From: Burkholderiales bacterium
GTDB taxonomy: Bacteria; Pseudomonadota; Gammaproteobacteria; Burkholderiales; Burkholderiaceae_D
Direction: 5' to 3'
DNA: 5,979 bases
Assembly (NCBI GenBank): GCA_016197345.1
Contig: JACPVY010000276.1
Coordinates: forward strand, 1-5,979
How positions within the stretch are numbered: position 1 is the first letter of the stretch; each line of letters begins with the position of its first letter. Below the pieces are notes generated by a model. It was not told where the DNA came from and searched no databases. It worked only from the letters and a program-made list of their open reading frames with translations. The translations under genes and the position numbers were made by a program. Shown here in pieces: positions 1 to 5,979 of the stretch.

Positions 1-1900
1 CACTCCAATCCGTCCGCCAATTCGCCACCGCCCGAATAAATTCCCAATACGAAGTTTTTCCTACGGGATCTGGCACCAATGGCATATTCAACGATAAATC
101 ATATGCTGTCACCCCTTCAGCATGATCTGGATTAGCTGGTATCGCGGAATGATAGGAATTATCGGCATATGATGATTGCCGATATTCTCGTCTTAATTGA
201 TTCGCCGATTTCTTGGTAAAAGAGACTTGCAATTTACCCGGTATGCCGGGCCGGATATTGGTGATATGCAACCTGTCATCAGGATTATCCGAGGTGCTTT
301 GCCCCGGTAAACTATTTTCTAATTTCGCATATTCTTCCGGCGTTAGCTTGATGGGCGCAACAGGAATACGACGCGGATCCGTCATTTCGGTGGCAACGAT
401 GGGTAAGCCGCTTGCAGCAACGGCATTGGCAGCATCGACTGGCCCCACGGCCAACGTCCCTTCATGCCCTTTTTCTTCCCCTGATTCAAAAAAAGGCGTC
501 ACCGGAGGATTCAATTCCTCACCGTTGATATAAACCTGACTCCCCAAGGGTAAAGACTTACGTGAACCGACATGATTGCCGCTAGCGACATCGGTATAGC
601 CACGCATGGTATGCATCTGCACCGGCAAACCGACTTGAAATTGTTTGCCATCGACCTTGGTGCGGGTAAAAATACGTTGCCGGAAATTTGCGCCCATATT
701 CGCTAGCGCCGGATAATTTCCGCTATCGCCATTTTCCAAGGTCGTTTTTACTTCTTCGGGAATACCGCTCCAGCCTATCCCTTGTACATTCATCAAACCG
801 ACGGTCGCATCCATTGGGCTGAAATATAAATATACTTTGCCGCGATTATCGCGTTCGCGAAATGGCATTGCCTTGCCAGCGGTTCTTACCCAACGCATCG
901 CGCCATCGCCCGCTTTCCAATTCGGGCCTATCGGTGGCACTGGATTTTTTTCTGTCTTCATTTGCTCTAAAACACTCAATGGCACCGTCGTTTTCTTACA
1001 TTTCGCTACGTATCTAAAAATATTGCTGAGTGTCGTGATGCGTGAAATGCTGGTTTGCTGATTATCATCATTGCCAAAATAGGCTTCGTTGATACTGTAA
1101 GGAGAATTTTGAAAAATCAAGGTGTCGGCCGATTTATTGCCACCTTCATCAGCCAAAATCGCGTGGGCCAGCATGGTGACCATCGTGCCTTGGCTATGGC
1201 AAACAAAATTAATCGCGATCATTTCCCCACCCGGGCCCTTACGAATCAATTTGATCAGCATCGCTAAACGTCGCGCTGCAATCAACATATAGGTGCGCGG
1301 CTGGGCTTTCCGCAAATCGTGGGTGGGATCACCCGAACTGACTTGCCGCGCAATCATTTCGCTACCGCCAACCTCGCCTTTAAAACCGCCATCCCACATC
1401 GCTTCTAAGCTAGAGGTCGCATTCGCAAACGGGCCGCCGCCTTTCGTGCCATTTTTATCTAAGCGATTGCCATGCCTGTCGGTCCATTGCCCATGCAAAT
1501 TAGTCTTCACGACCTTACCCGCCGCTTCGCTAAAGCCCCAAAAGAAGGGGATCACAGGGCTCCACGTATTAGCGTCGGGGGTCGGTTGGAAATACCAGGT
1601 ATCGGGGTTTTCCACCAAGGGATCTTTTTTGTCGGTGCTAGGCATGCGATAGCCGCTAGGGGTCAAATCCCCCCGACCTTCGTCGCCCTCTTTCTTCAAG
1701 CTATGCGAACGATTTAAGCGCTCATTCAAGCCACGACAAATTCCCTCTTCTTGCGCTTGATATGCCTCACCCAAATCATTGACGCCATGCACCAAAATCG
1801 TGATACACGGCAGCGGCAATTGCAGCGCGATGGTTTTTTTATCTTTCGCGCCGGTGGTGGTCGCCTGCCCCTGCGCGAGAATGTTTGCGGTATCTGTCAT
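1..1900 (-). CDS. tle3: T6SS phospholipase effector, Tle3 family (DUF3274), 3' end beyond the window
   Basis: Partial gene: 633 codons read from the ATG at 1900-1898 to the window edge with no stop. The product looks like a type VI secretion lipase effector of the Tle3/DUF3274 family, alpha/beta hydrolases that attack phospholipids of rival bacteria. Near the N-terminus is ITILVHGVNDLGEAY (residues 33-47) followed by EEGICRGLNERL (51-62), the oxyanion-side beta-strand and helix characteristic of the family. The nucleophile elbow is NFVCHSQGTM (231-240), with Ser236 the presumed nucleophile; it is a GxSxG variant with Cys in the first Gly position. YLYFSPMDATVGL (357-369) then NVQGIGWSGIP (371-381) is the second family block; Asp364 is a candidate acid. 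SYHSAI (582-587) is the DUF3274 block; His584 is a candidate catalytic base. No signal peptide or membrane helix is visible, as expected for VgrG-carried cargo. The start overlaps the vgrG stop as ATGA and lacks a clear Shine-Dalgarno, so translation is probably coupled. The C-terminal matches suggest only a short tail is missing. Family call is firm; catalytic residues and substrate are inferred. Confidence 0.9.
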   Translation of the reverse strand, partial: MTDTANILAQGQATTTGAKDKKTIALQLPLPCITILVHGVNDLGEAYQAQEEGICRGLNERLNRSHSLKKEGDEGRGDLTPSGYRMPSTDKKDPLVENPDTWYFQPTPDANTWSPVIPFFWGFSEAAGKVVKTNLHGQWTDRHGNRLDKNGTKGGGPFANATSSLEAMWDGGFKGEVGGSEMIARQVSSGDPTHDLRKAQPRTYMLIAARRLAMLIKLIRKGPGGEMIAINFVCHSQGTMVTMLAHAILADEGGNKSADTLIFQNSPYSINEAYFGNDDNQQTSISRITTLSNIFRYVAKCKKTTVPLSVLEQMKTEKNPVPPIGPNWKAGDGAMRWVRTAGKAMPFRERDNRGKVYLYFSPMDATVGLMNVQGIGWSGIPEEVKTTLENGDSGNYPALANMGANFRQRIFTRTKVDGKQFQVGLPVQMHTMRGYTDVASGNHVGSRKSLPLGSQVYINGEELNPPVTPFFESGEEKGHEGTLAVGPVDAANAVAASGLPIVATEMTDPRRIPVAPIKLTPEEYAKLENSLPGQSTSDNPDDRLHITNIRPGIPGKLQVSFTKKSANQLRREYRQSSYADNSYHSAIPANPDHAEGVTAYDLSLNMPLVPDPVGKTSYWEFIRAVANWRTDWS

Positions 1901-4425
1901 TTTTTGCCGAAGATGTCGATTTTTGCGATATGCATTTGCAAGCCTTCTGCCAGACTCGTATGCCCCAATGCATCGGTAATGCCTTCAATGATCTTGCCAT
2001 CTCCAAGGGTGATTTTGTATTTTTGGCCGGCGGCTGGCGTACTGGTCAAACCCTGCGTCAAGGCAAAGAATTTCCCAGCATCGCTTTTTCCAAACTTCGG
2101 CAATTCGGCGGCCATATTCGCTGCGCCAAGATAATCGATATGCGCTGCCTTCATCGTGATTTTGCCGTCTGTCCCCAATTCTATGCCACCCGCCGTCAGG
2201 TGGATATAGCTGCCACCACAAATGAGTTTGATATCCTTGCCCGCGATGATTTCGACATCGTTTTCGCTCGCGCTGATTTTGACATTCTGATTAGCCGCAA
2301 TCAGCACATCTTTCTTTTGCGCTTGGGTGATGTGATTCCCTTGATGCGCAATGCTTTTCACATCGCCGCTGTGTGCAAATTGGCTGATGCTCTGTCCCGC
2401 TTGCAAATTGAGTTGCTGCCCGGCAGTCAGATGTTGGTTTTGTTCTGCCACAAGGTCGAGGTGAATACTGGCGGCGAGCAAGCCGCTGTTCGGTGTGGCG
2501 AATGCAAAGCCAGCCGGCGCGCTGACCGCAATCACTGGCGCCCCACCCTGTCCCCCACCTTTTTTAGCGTTGCTACCGCTATCCCAGTCTTTCAATGCTT
2601 GGGTCAACGCTTGTTGCGGTTTGATATCGCTCTTATTCGCCTGGTTTTGCGCCGCGTTCCCGGCCTGTGCCTGCGCTTGCGCCAATGCCTGCTCCAACAC
2701 CGCGATTAATTGATGGCGAGTAAGGCTAGCGCCCGCTGCCGCCACTTGCGCTTCGGCTGATAACAAAATCCCCTTCGCCGCCCTGAGTGTGCCCCAATCA
2801 TCGCTACGCAACTCAAACCCTTCGCCACGTGGCTCGGCATAGCCAGCTTGGCGCGGCTCCGCCAAAAAACCTAGATTGAGCTGGCTTTTGCCATGTTCAC
2901 TTTCAAGATGGGCGCGGATTTCACCTGCCGTGTCATCAAATAGCATTTGGTTATAGCGCGATCCCGATAATTCGCGGCTCTTGATGCCCGCCAGCGCGAT
3001 GTCGCCCTGTAGCGCGCTACGATTGCTAAAGCTATCCGGCATGTTTTTCGCATTATTCACCCGACCGATCACCAGCGGCCGATCAGGATTGCCGTCGATA
3101 AAACTGACCACCACTTCTTGCCCTTTGCGCGGCAACATCAATTCGCCCCAACGCGCGCCACCCCAGCCGCTCGCCACCCGTATCCAACACGAATCTTTGC
3201 CATCTTCTTGCGCATTTCTATCCCAATGGAATTTGACTTTAATCTGGCCATATTCATTGGTCCAAATTTCCTCGTCGCCGGGTGTCGTCACAATCGCGGT
3301 CTGCACTCCATCGATGCGCGGCAAGCTAGTGCTACGCTGCGGCCGGAAATTGCAATTACTGGCCGCTAATTGCAAACGTATGCGCCATTCCGGCGCACTT
3401 TGGCTGCTGCTGGTAGCAGGATTTTCTTTCAAGAACACCGAAGATGAGAGCACGATATAGCGTCGATTCATTTCAGGCTGTGGATGCTGCTTCATGCCAA
3501 ACATCGCGCCGCTAGCACCAAATGCCGTCGCCCGTACATGGCTATGCACGCCAAAATGACCAAAATTGGTTTGCTGTTGTTCTAAGCGTAGCTGCGCCAC
3601 TTGCTGACCATGATCATGCAGATGAAAATTACCCGGCCATTGATACACCTCATGCCGCGCATGGCTATGGTCTTTCGGCAATTGGCGATGCGTCCACATG
3701 GTTTGCTGCGGCCGCTTGAAATGGAAATCGCCGCTCACATGTGTGCCCGGTGTCACGCGTCGGCGCGCGCGGCTAGCGCTCAAGGCTTCTTCTTGATCGA
3801 CGCGATTTTTGGCGCTAGTGTGAAACGGTATGTCGGCATGCCCTTTGATCGTGCGGCTAGGACTGATGAAATCATCAAGCACCAGATAATGCCGCTCAGC
3901 GTCGTGCTCAAAGGAATATGACACACCTTCTGATTCCAACAAGCGGCATACAAAATGGAAATCACTTTCGTTATATTGCACACAGAATTCGCGCTTTTGA
4001 AATGTGCCTGACAGCGCTAGCCTCACGCCATACGGATAGTCTTGCAACACTTCCTGAATAATCTCAATCGCTGTTTTATCTTGGAAACAACGGCAATCGC
4101 TCCCCAAACTGGCCAACCAAAACCAAGGCACGAGGCTTAATTCATAGAGAAAGCTTTCACCATCTTGCCCCGCGGCGGCGAATTCTTGCACCACTGCATC
4201 GAAATGGCAGGGCTTGCGAAATTGATCTTCTAGCGTGAGATGAATCACTTTGCCGAGCAATTCTTCGGCTTTGATATCGGCCCGCGTACTATGCGCGAGT
4301 AGTTGGTAGTGAAATAATTCATTGATCGCTTCTTTGCCTGCAATTTGCCGAAACACTAGGGCTTCATCACCAAAGCGATTTTTGGGGAGTGGGGTACGCA
4401 ACTGCGTTAAGCGCTGAGCGGGCAT
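1897..4425 (-). CDS. vgrG: Type VI secretion system tip protein VgrG with DUF2345 and C-terminal extension
   Basis: Complete 842-aa VgrG, the trimeric spike that caps the Hcp tube and carries effectors out of the cell. Domains in order: gp27-like base (about 14-365), with the hallmark YNESDFHFVCRLLESEGV at 151-168; gp5-like OB fold (about 375-460), with NEYGQIKVKFHWDR (390-403), WGELMLPRKGQEVVVSFIDG (426-445) and NPDRPLVIGRVNNA (446-459). A conserved bridge follows, including RYNQMLFDDTAGEIRAHLES (490-509). Then comes an Ala/Gln-rich linker (about 575-628) ending in GGGQGG, and the DUF2345 beta-helix needle (about 630-770). A short tail (800-838) with YKITLGDGKIIEGITDALGH resembles the transthyretin-like cargo-binding tails of some VgrGs. 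The ATG at 4425 is the first possible start after an in-frame TAA at 4437-4435 and has a weak AAGG 7 nt upstream. The TGA overlaps the start of the downstream lipase gene, marking that protein as probable cargo. No effector enzyme domain or PAAR domain is fused to it. A His-rich stretch (246-296) lies in the gp27-like part. Confidence 0.96.
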   Translation of the reverse strand: MPAQRLTQLRTPLPKNRFGDEALVFRQIAGKEAINELFHYQLLAHSTRADIKAEELLGKVIHLTLEDQFRKPCHFDAVVQEFAAAGQDGESFLYELSLVPWFWLASLGSDCRCFQDKTAIEIIQEVLQDYPYGVRLALSGTFQKREFCVQYNESDFHFVCRLLESEGVSYSFEHDAERHYLVLDDFISPSRTIKGHADIPFHTSAKNRVDQEEALSASRARRRVTPGTHVSGDFHFKRPQQTMWTHRQLPKDHSHARHEVYQWPGNFHLHDHGQQVAQLRLEQQQTNFGHFGVHSHVRATAFGASGAMFGMKQHPQPEMNRRYIVLSSSVFLKENPATSSSQSAPEWRIRLQLAASNCNFRPQRSTSLPRIDGVQTAIVTTPGDEEIWTNEYGQIKVKFHWDRNAQEDGKDSCWIRVASGWGGARWGELMLPRKGQEVVVSFIDGNPDRPLVIGRVNNAKNMPDSFSNRSALQGDIALAGIKSRELSGSRYNQMLFDDTAGEIRAHLESEHGKSQLNLGFLAEPRQAGYAEPRGEGFELRSDDWGTLRAAKGILLSAEAQVAAAGASLTRHQLIAVLEQALAQAQAQAGNAAQNQANKSDIKPQQALTQALKDWDSGSNAKKGGGQGGAPVIAVSAPAGFAFATPNSGLLAASIHLDLVAEQNQHLTAGQQLNLQAGQSISQFAHSGDVKSIAHQGNHITQAQKKDVLIAANQNVKISASENDVEIIAGKDIKLICGGSYIHLTAGGIELGTDGKITMKAAHIDYLGAANMAAELPKFGKSDAGKFFALTQGLTSTPAAGQKYKITLGDGKIIEGITDALGHTSLAEGLQMHIAKIDIFGKK

Positions 4426-4440
4426 GAGGTGGCCTTATGC
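4426..4440 (-). promoter_or_regulatory. Ribosome binding region of vgrG
   Basis: Upstream of the vgrG ATG on the minus strand is AAGG (4436-4433), 7 nt from the start codon. An in-frame TAA at 4437-4435 overlaps it and excludes any earlier in-frame start, fixing the vgrG N-terminus. The match to the Shine-Dalgarno consensus is only four bases, so initiation is probably moderate. I could not identify a convincing sigma-70 promoter in the 134-bp gap upstream: TTGAGA-like and TTGCTC-like hexamers occur but with poor -10 partners. Confidence 0.45.
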
Positions 4441-4520
4441 AAACGAATCATTACGACGACAAATCTAGTGGAGCAATTACCTCTCAAAATCTGGTAATCC
4501 TTGACACTTCAGCATCCCAT

Positions 4521-4545
4521 CGCCGCGTTGGAAAAACGCGCAGCG
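4521..4545 (-). terminator. Imperfect GC-rich hairpin after the histidine kinase gene
   Basis: Inverted repeat starting 14 bases beyond the kinase TAG. Six bases CGCGTT (4524-4529 on the plus strand) pair with AACGCG (4535-4540) around a 5-base loop. Three more pairs (4521-4523 with 4543-4545) extend the stem across a 2-base bulge. The position suits a transcript end, but no T-run follows on the minus strand (the next bases read ATGGGATG). It is therefore not a canonical intrinsic terminator, and could instead protect an mRNA end or be chance in GC-rich sequence. Confidence 0.3.
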
Positions 4546-4559
4546 GCGGCCCTCTCGCA

Positions 4560-5651
4560 CTACACAGGCAAATGTACAGTAAAGCACGAGCCCTGACCAA
4601 CAATACTTTCCACCCGAATACGCCCACCATGTTTGGCGACAATTTTTTGCGCGATCCCCAATCCCAAACCACTGCCCTCACCTAATGGCCGGGTGGTGAA
4701 AAATGGCTCGAAAATACGCTCTAGCAAGTCGTTGGCGATACCACAACCACTATCGCGCACTTGCACTACGATTTCATGTTGCTGCTGTGAGAGCGTGATC
4801 TCTAGCCGTCCTTGATATGCCATCGCTTGCAAGGCATTCAAAATCAAAATACTCCACACTTGCAGCAATTCTTCTGGCAAGCACACCAAATCCGGGACAG
4901 GTTGAAAATCGCAATGCAATTCGATGCCCTTTGCGATTTGACTTTGGTAGAGTTGCAGTGCAGCTTGCAAAGTTTGCTGCACATTACTGGCGCACATGGC
5001 GCTACGATCTTCGCCTTCGGCGAAGGTTTTGAGCGCGAAGACGATTTTCGAAACTTTCCCAACCGCTTGATGGATATTGCTCGCATTGCCCAATACCAGC
5101 ACGACTTGGCAAGCTTGCGTCAAAAACTCGTCAGCACGCGCATGTTGTAGCAAAGGCAAATAGTGTTGCAACTTGGTTTGCGCATGCAATTCGACCAGCA
5201 TATCGGCCTTGCTGCGTTGATCGCTGATGCCTAACTGCGTCAGCATTTTTTCGGTCTCACGACGCAAGGCGCGTGAAGCGCGGCTAGAGCGTACGCCCGA
5301 GCCCTCGCTGACACAATTGCAAGCATGTTGCAGCAAATCTAAAAATAAAGCGCGTGGCCCTTCTTCCAAGCTTTGCAACAGCACAGGCATACGCGCCAAC
5401 ACCTCTGGCAAGGTCGTCACAATATTTTCGCCACTGGCTTTAATCGCGCCGATTGGAGTATTGATTTCGTGCGCAATATTGGCCACTAATTGCCCGAGCG
5501 AAGCCATTTTTTCTGCTTGGATTAATTGCGCTTGGGTATTACGCAAATCGGCGAGCGTATTGGCAAGCGTGGTATTGACTTCATTCAAAGCGCTATTCGA
5601 GGTGCTCAACGCGGGCCATGGGATTACCATGTCGATCCGGATCAACGGCAT
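4560..5651 (-). CDS. Sensor histidine kinase, C-terminal part; N-terminus lost at a sequence junction
   Basis: C-terminal kinase core of a two-component sensor. A coiled-coil lead-in (about 17-48, Leu/Asn/Gln-rich) runs into the H-box ANIAHEINTPIGAI (58-71), with His61 the phosphorylation site. The second dimerisation helix appears only at about 190-211 (VGKVSKIVFALKTFA), so some 110 residues are inserted between the two DHp helices. This longer DHp occurs in a known subset of HEINTPIG kinases. The ATP-binding domain is complete: N-box ILNALQAM (Asn272), G1 RDSGCGI (Asp300), F-box IFEPFFTT (313-320), G2 GEGSGLGLGIA (324-334) and the final strand GQGSCFTVHLP (352-362), then TAG. The open frame begins at an ATG at 5651, but the first ~13 residues are the antisense of a permease-like sequence. 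The genuine gene appears to start its visible part at about 5612, and its input domain (PAS, membrane or 7TMR-type) is missing. No response regulator is in view, so the signal and target are unknown. Adjacent vgrG is on the same strand after a 134-bp gap; a functional link is not demonstrated. Confidence 0.88.
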   Translation of the reverse strand: MPLIRIDMVIPWPALSTSNSALNEVNTTLANTLADLRNTQAQLIQAEKMASLGQLVANIAHEINTPIGAIKASGENIVTTLPEVLARMPVLLQSLEEGPRALFLDLLQHACNCVSEGSGVRSSRASRALRRETEKMLTQLGISDQRSKADMLVELHAQTKLQHYLPLLQHARADEFLTQACQVVLVLGNASNIHQAVGKVSKIVFALKTFAEGEDRSAMCASNVQQTLQAALQLYQSQIAKGIELHCDFQPVPDLVCLPEELLQVWSILILNALQAMAYQGRLEITLSQQQHEIVVQVRDSGCGIANDLLERIFEPFFTTRPLGEGSGLGLGIAQKIVAKHGGRIRVESIVGQGSCFTVHLPV

Positions 5652-5660
5652 CGATACCTA
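5605..5660. other. Probable chimeric junction or rearrangement breakpoint
   Basis: Left of about 5612 the minus strand encodes a normal coiled-coil lead-in of a histidine kinase. Right of it the kinase reading is lost (an in-frame TAG lies just upstream of the ATG at 5651) and the plus strand becomes a permease reading frame. GC climbs to about 70% from ~5690. The exact breakpoint cannot be set: 5612-5690 is of intermediate or low GC and matches neither protein clearly. No terminal inverted repeat, target duplication, tRNA or integrase flanks it. A CCATGG hexamer (NcoI site) sits at 5616-5621, which could reflect a ligation artefact or be chance. Confidence 0.65.
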
Positions 5661-5979
5661 TTATATGTATCGTGATGTTGTGGAAATCGTCGAGCAGGCC
5701 GGTCACATTCCGGAGCAGGTCGGGATCCTGCTCCTCCTCCGGGCATTCGCCGCCGGCGCCGTTGCCCTGACGGGCACGGAGGCGATTGCCACCGGGGTGC
5801 CGGCATTCCAGCCGCCCGAGGCGAAGAACGCCGCCACGACGCTCGGGGCGATGGCCATCCTCCTGGGGATCCTGTTCATCGGAATCACGTTCCTCGCGGT
5901 GAACTTCGGGATCACCCACCTCGACCTGCCCGAGAAGCAGACGGTCATCAGCCAGGTCGCTCGGCGTGTCTACGGCGAC
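5629..5979 (+). CDS. APC-superfamily amino-acid permease fragment (both ends missing or uncertain)
   Basis: An open frame of 117 codons runs from an in-frame ATG at 5629 to the window edge; it stays open further upstream, so this ATG is not necessarily a true start. It matches the middle of large APC-family permeases of the RAFASG...ALTGxEAI type, inner-membrane transporters for amino acids or similar solutes. VGILLLLRAFAAGAVALTG (31-49) forms one membrane helix. It is followed by the conserved EAIATGVPAF (51-60), the loop QPPEAKNAATTL (61-72), a second helix of about 73-94 (LGAMAILLGILFIGITFLAV, counted from 72), and the segment PEKQTVISQVARRVYG (101-116) that typically ends in a VSQ/ISQ-A-R-x-V/I-F/Y-G signature. 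The first ~30 residues are not recognisably permease-like. Hand-counted GC is about 68% over 5701-5940, against about 47-50% in sampled lines of the neighbouring genes, with strong G/C third positions. Strand, composition and family all differ from the rest, suggesting an Actinobacteria- or Chloroflexota-like origin. Confidence 0.75.
   Translation, partial: MSIRINGIDTYYMYRDVVEIVEQAGHIPEQVGILLLLRAFAAGAVALTGTEAIATGVPAFQPPEAKNAATTLGAMAILLGILFIGITFLAVNFGITHLDLPEKQTVISQVARRVYGD

Noticed and set aside
213..1717. Several plus-strand open frames of 70-119 codons
   Set aside because: They lie antisense to the continuous lipase reading frame, which carries the Tle3 family motifs; none has a domain or a good ribosome site.
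1885..2709. 274-codon open frame on the plus strand
   Set aside because: It is antisense to the well-supported vgrG DUF2345 region, has no recognisable domain and arises from vgrG codon bias.
2590..2720. Ala/Gln-rich coding stretch as a tandem DNA repeat
   Set aside because: The short Gln-Ala repetition is within the vgrG linker, a common feature of this VgrG type, and the DNA is not an ordered repeat.
4501..4506. Perfect TTGACA on the plus strand as a -35 box
   Set aside because: No -10-like hexamer occurs 16-18 bases downstream (the sequence there is GC-rich), and no plus-strand gene follows.
580..5290. Recurring GCTAGC/CGCTAGCG words across the left part
   Set aside because: They occur at irregular spacing inside coding frames and are explained by the preference for AGC and GCT/GCG codons rather than a dispersed site.
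5616..5621. CCATGG hexamer as proof of a cloning ligation
   Set aside because: A six-base site is expected by chance every few kilobases; it is noted only as compatible with an artefact.
5613..5651. ATG at 5651 as the true kinase start
   Set aside because: The residues before about 5612 come from DNA of another character, there is an in-frame TAG just upstream, and kinases of this type have input domains before the coiled coil.
5593..5948. Minus-strand open frames of 81 and 108 codons at the right end
   Set aside because: They are Arg/Gly/Pro-rich antisense shadows of the high-GC permease frame.

Overview
The first ~5.6 kb look like a proteobacterial chromosome at roughly 50% GC, hand-counted on sample lines. 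Every gene there is read from the minus strand. A type VI secretion VgrG of the long DUF2345 type, a Tle3-type lipase effector, and a histidine kinase with an HEINTPIG H-box together suggest a Betaproteobacterium, perhaps Burkholderiales/Oxalobacteraceae-like. The taxonomic call is an inference from family resemblance only.

Layout in minus-strand transcription order. (1) 5651 to 4560: C-terminal part of a sensor histidine kinase. Its true N-terminus is missing because the sequence changes character at about 5612. (2) 4559 to 4426: a 134-bp gap with an imperfect GC-rich hairpin just after the kinase stop and a weak Shine-Dalgarno before vgrG. (3) 4425 to 1897: a complete 842-aa vgrG (gp27-like base, gp5 OB fold, Ala/Gln-rich linker, DUF2345 beta-helix, short transthyretin-like tail). 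(4) 1900 to beyond position 1: the first 633 codons of a Tle3-family (DUF3274) alpha/beta-hydrolase effector, whose ATG overlaps the vgrG TGA in an ATGA. The reading frame stays open to the window edge, so its 3' end and any immunity or adaptor gene lie outside.

How the genes fit: VgrG is the spike at the tip of the T6SS tube, and the overlapping lipase gene is its probable cargo, a phospholipase delivered into rival cells. The VgrG C-terminal tail is the likely docking site. The kinase has no visible partner regulator and no demonstrable link to the T6SS genes.

The right end (about 5612-5979) is different DNA. From ~5690 it is about 68% GC, is read from the plus strand, and encodes an internal piece of an APC-superfamily amino-acid permease resembling those of high-GC Actinobacteria or Chloroflexota. 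The kinase is cut inside its coiled-coil lead-in exactly where this begins. The simplest explanation is a chimeric join (assembly or cloning); a real insertion or rearrangement is the alternative.

I found no RNA genes, CRISPR arrays, insertion sequences, att sites or origins. There is no wholly new system here. The best material is the vgrG-tle3 effector module, the large insertion in the kinase dimerisation domain, and the junction.
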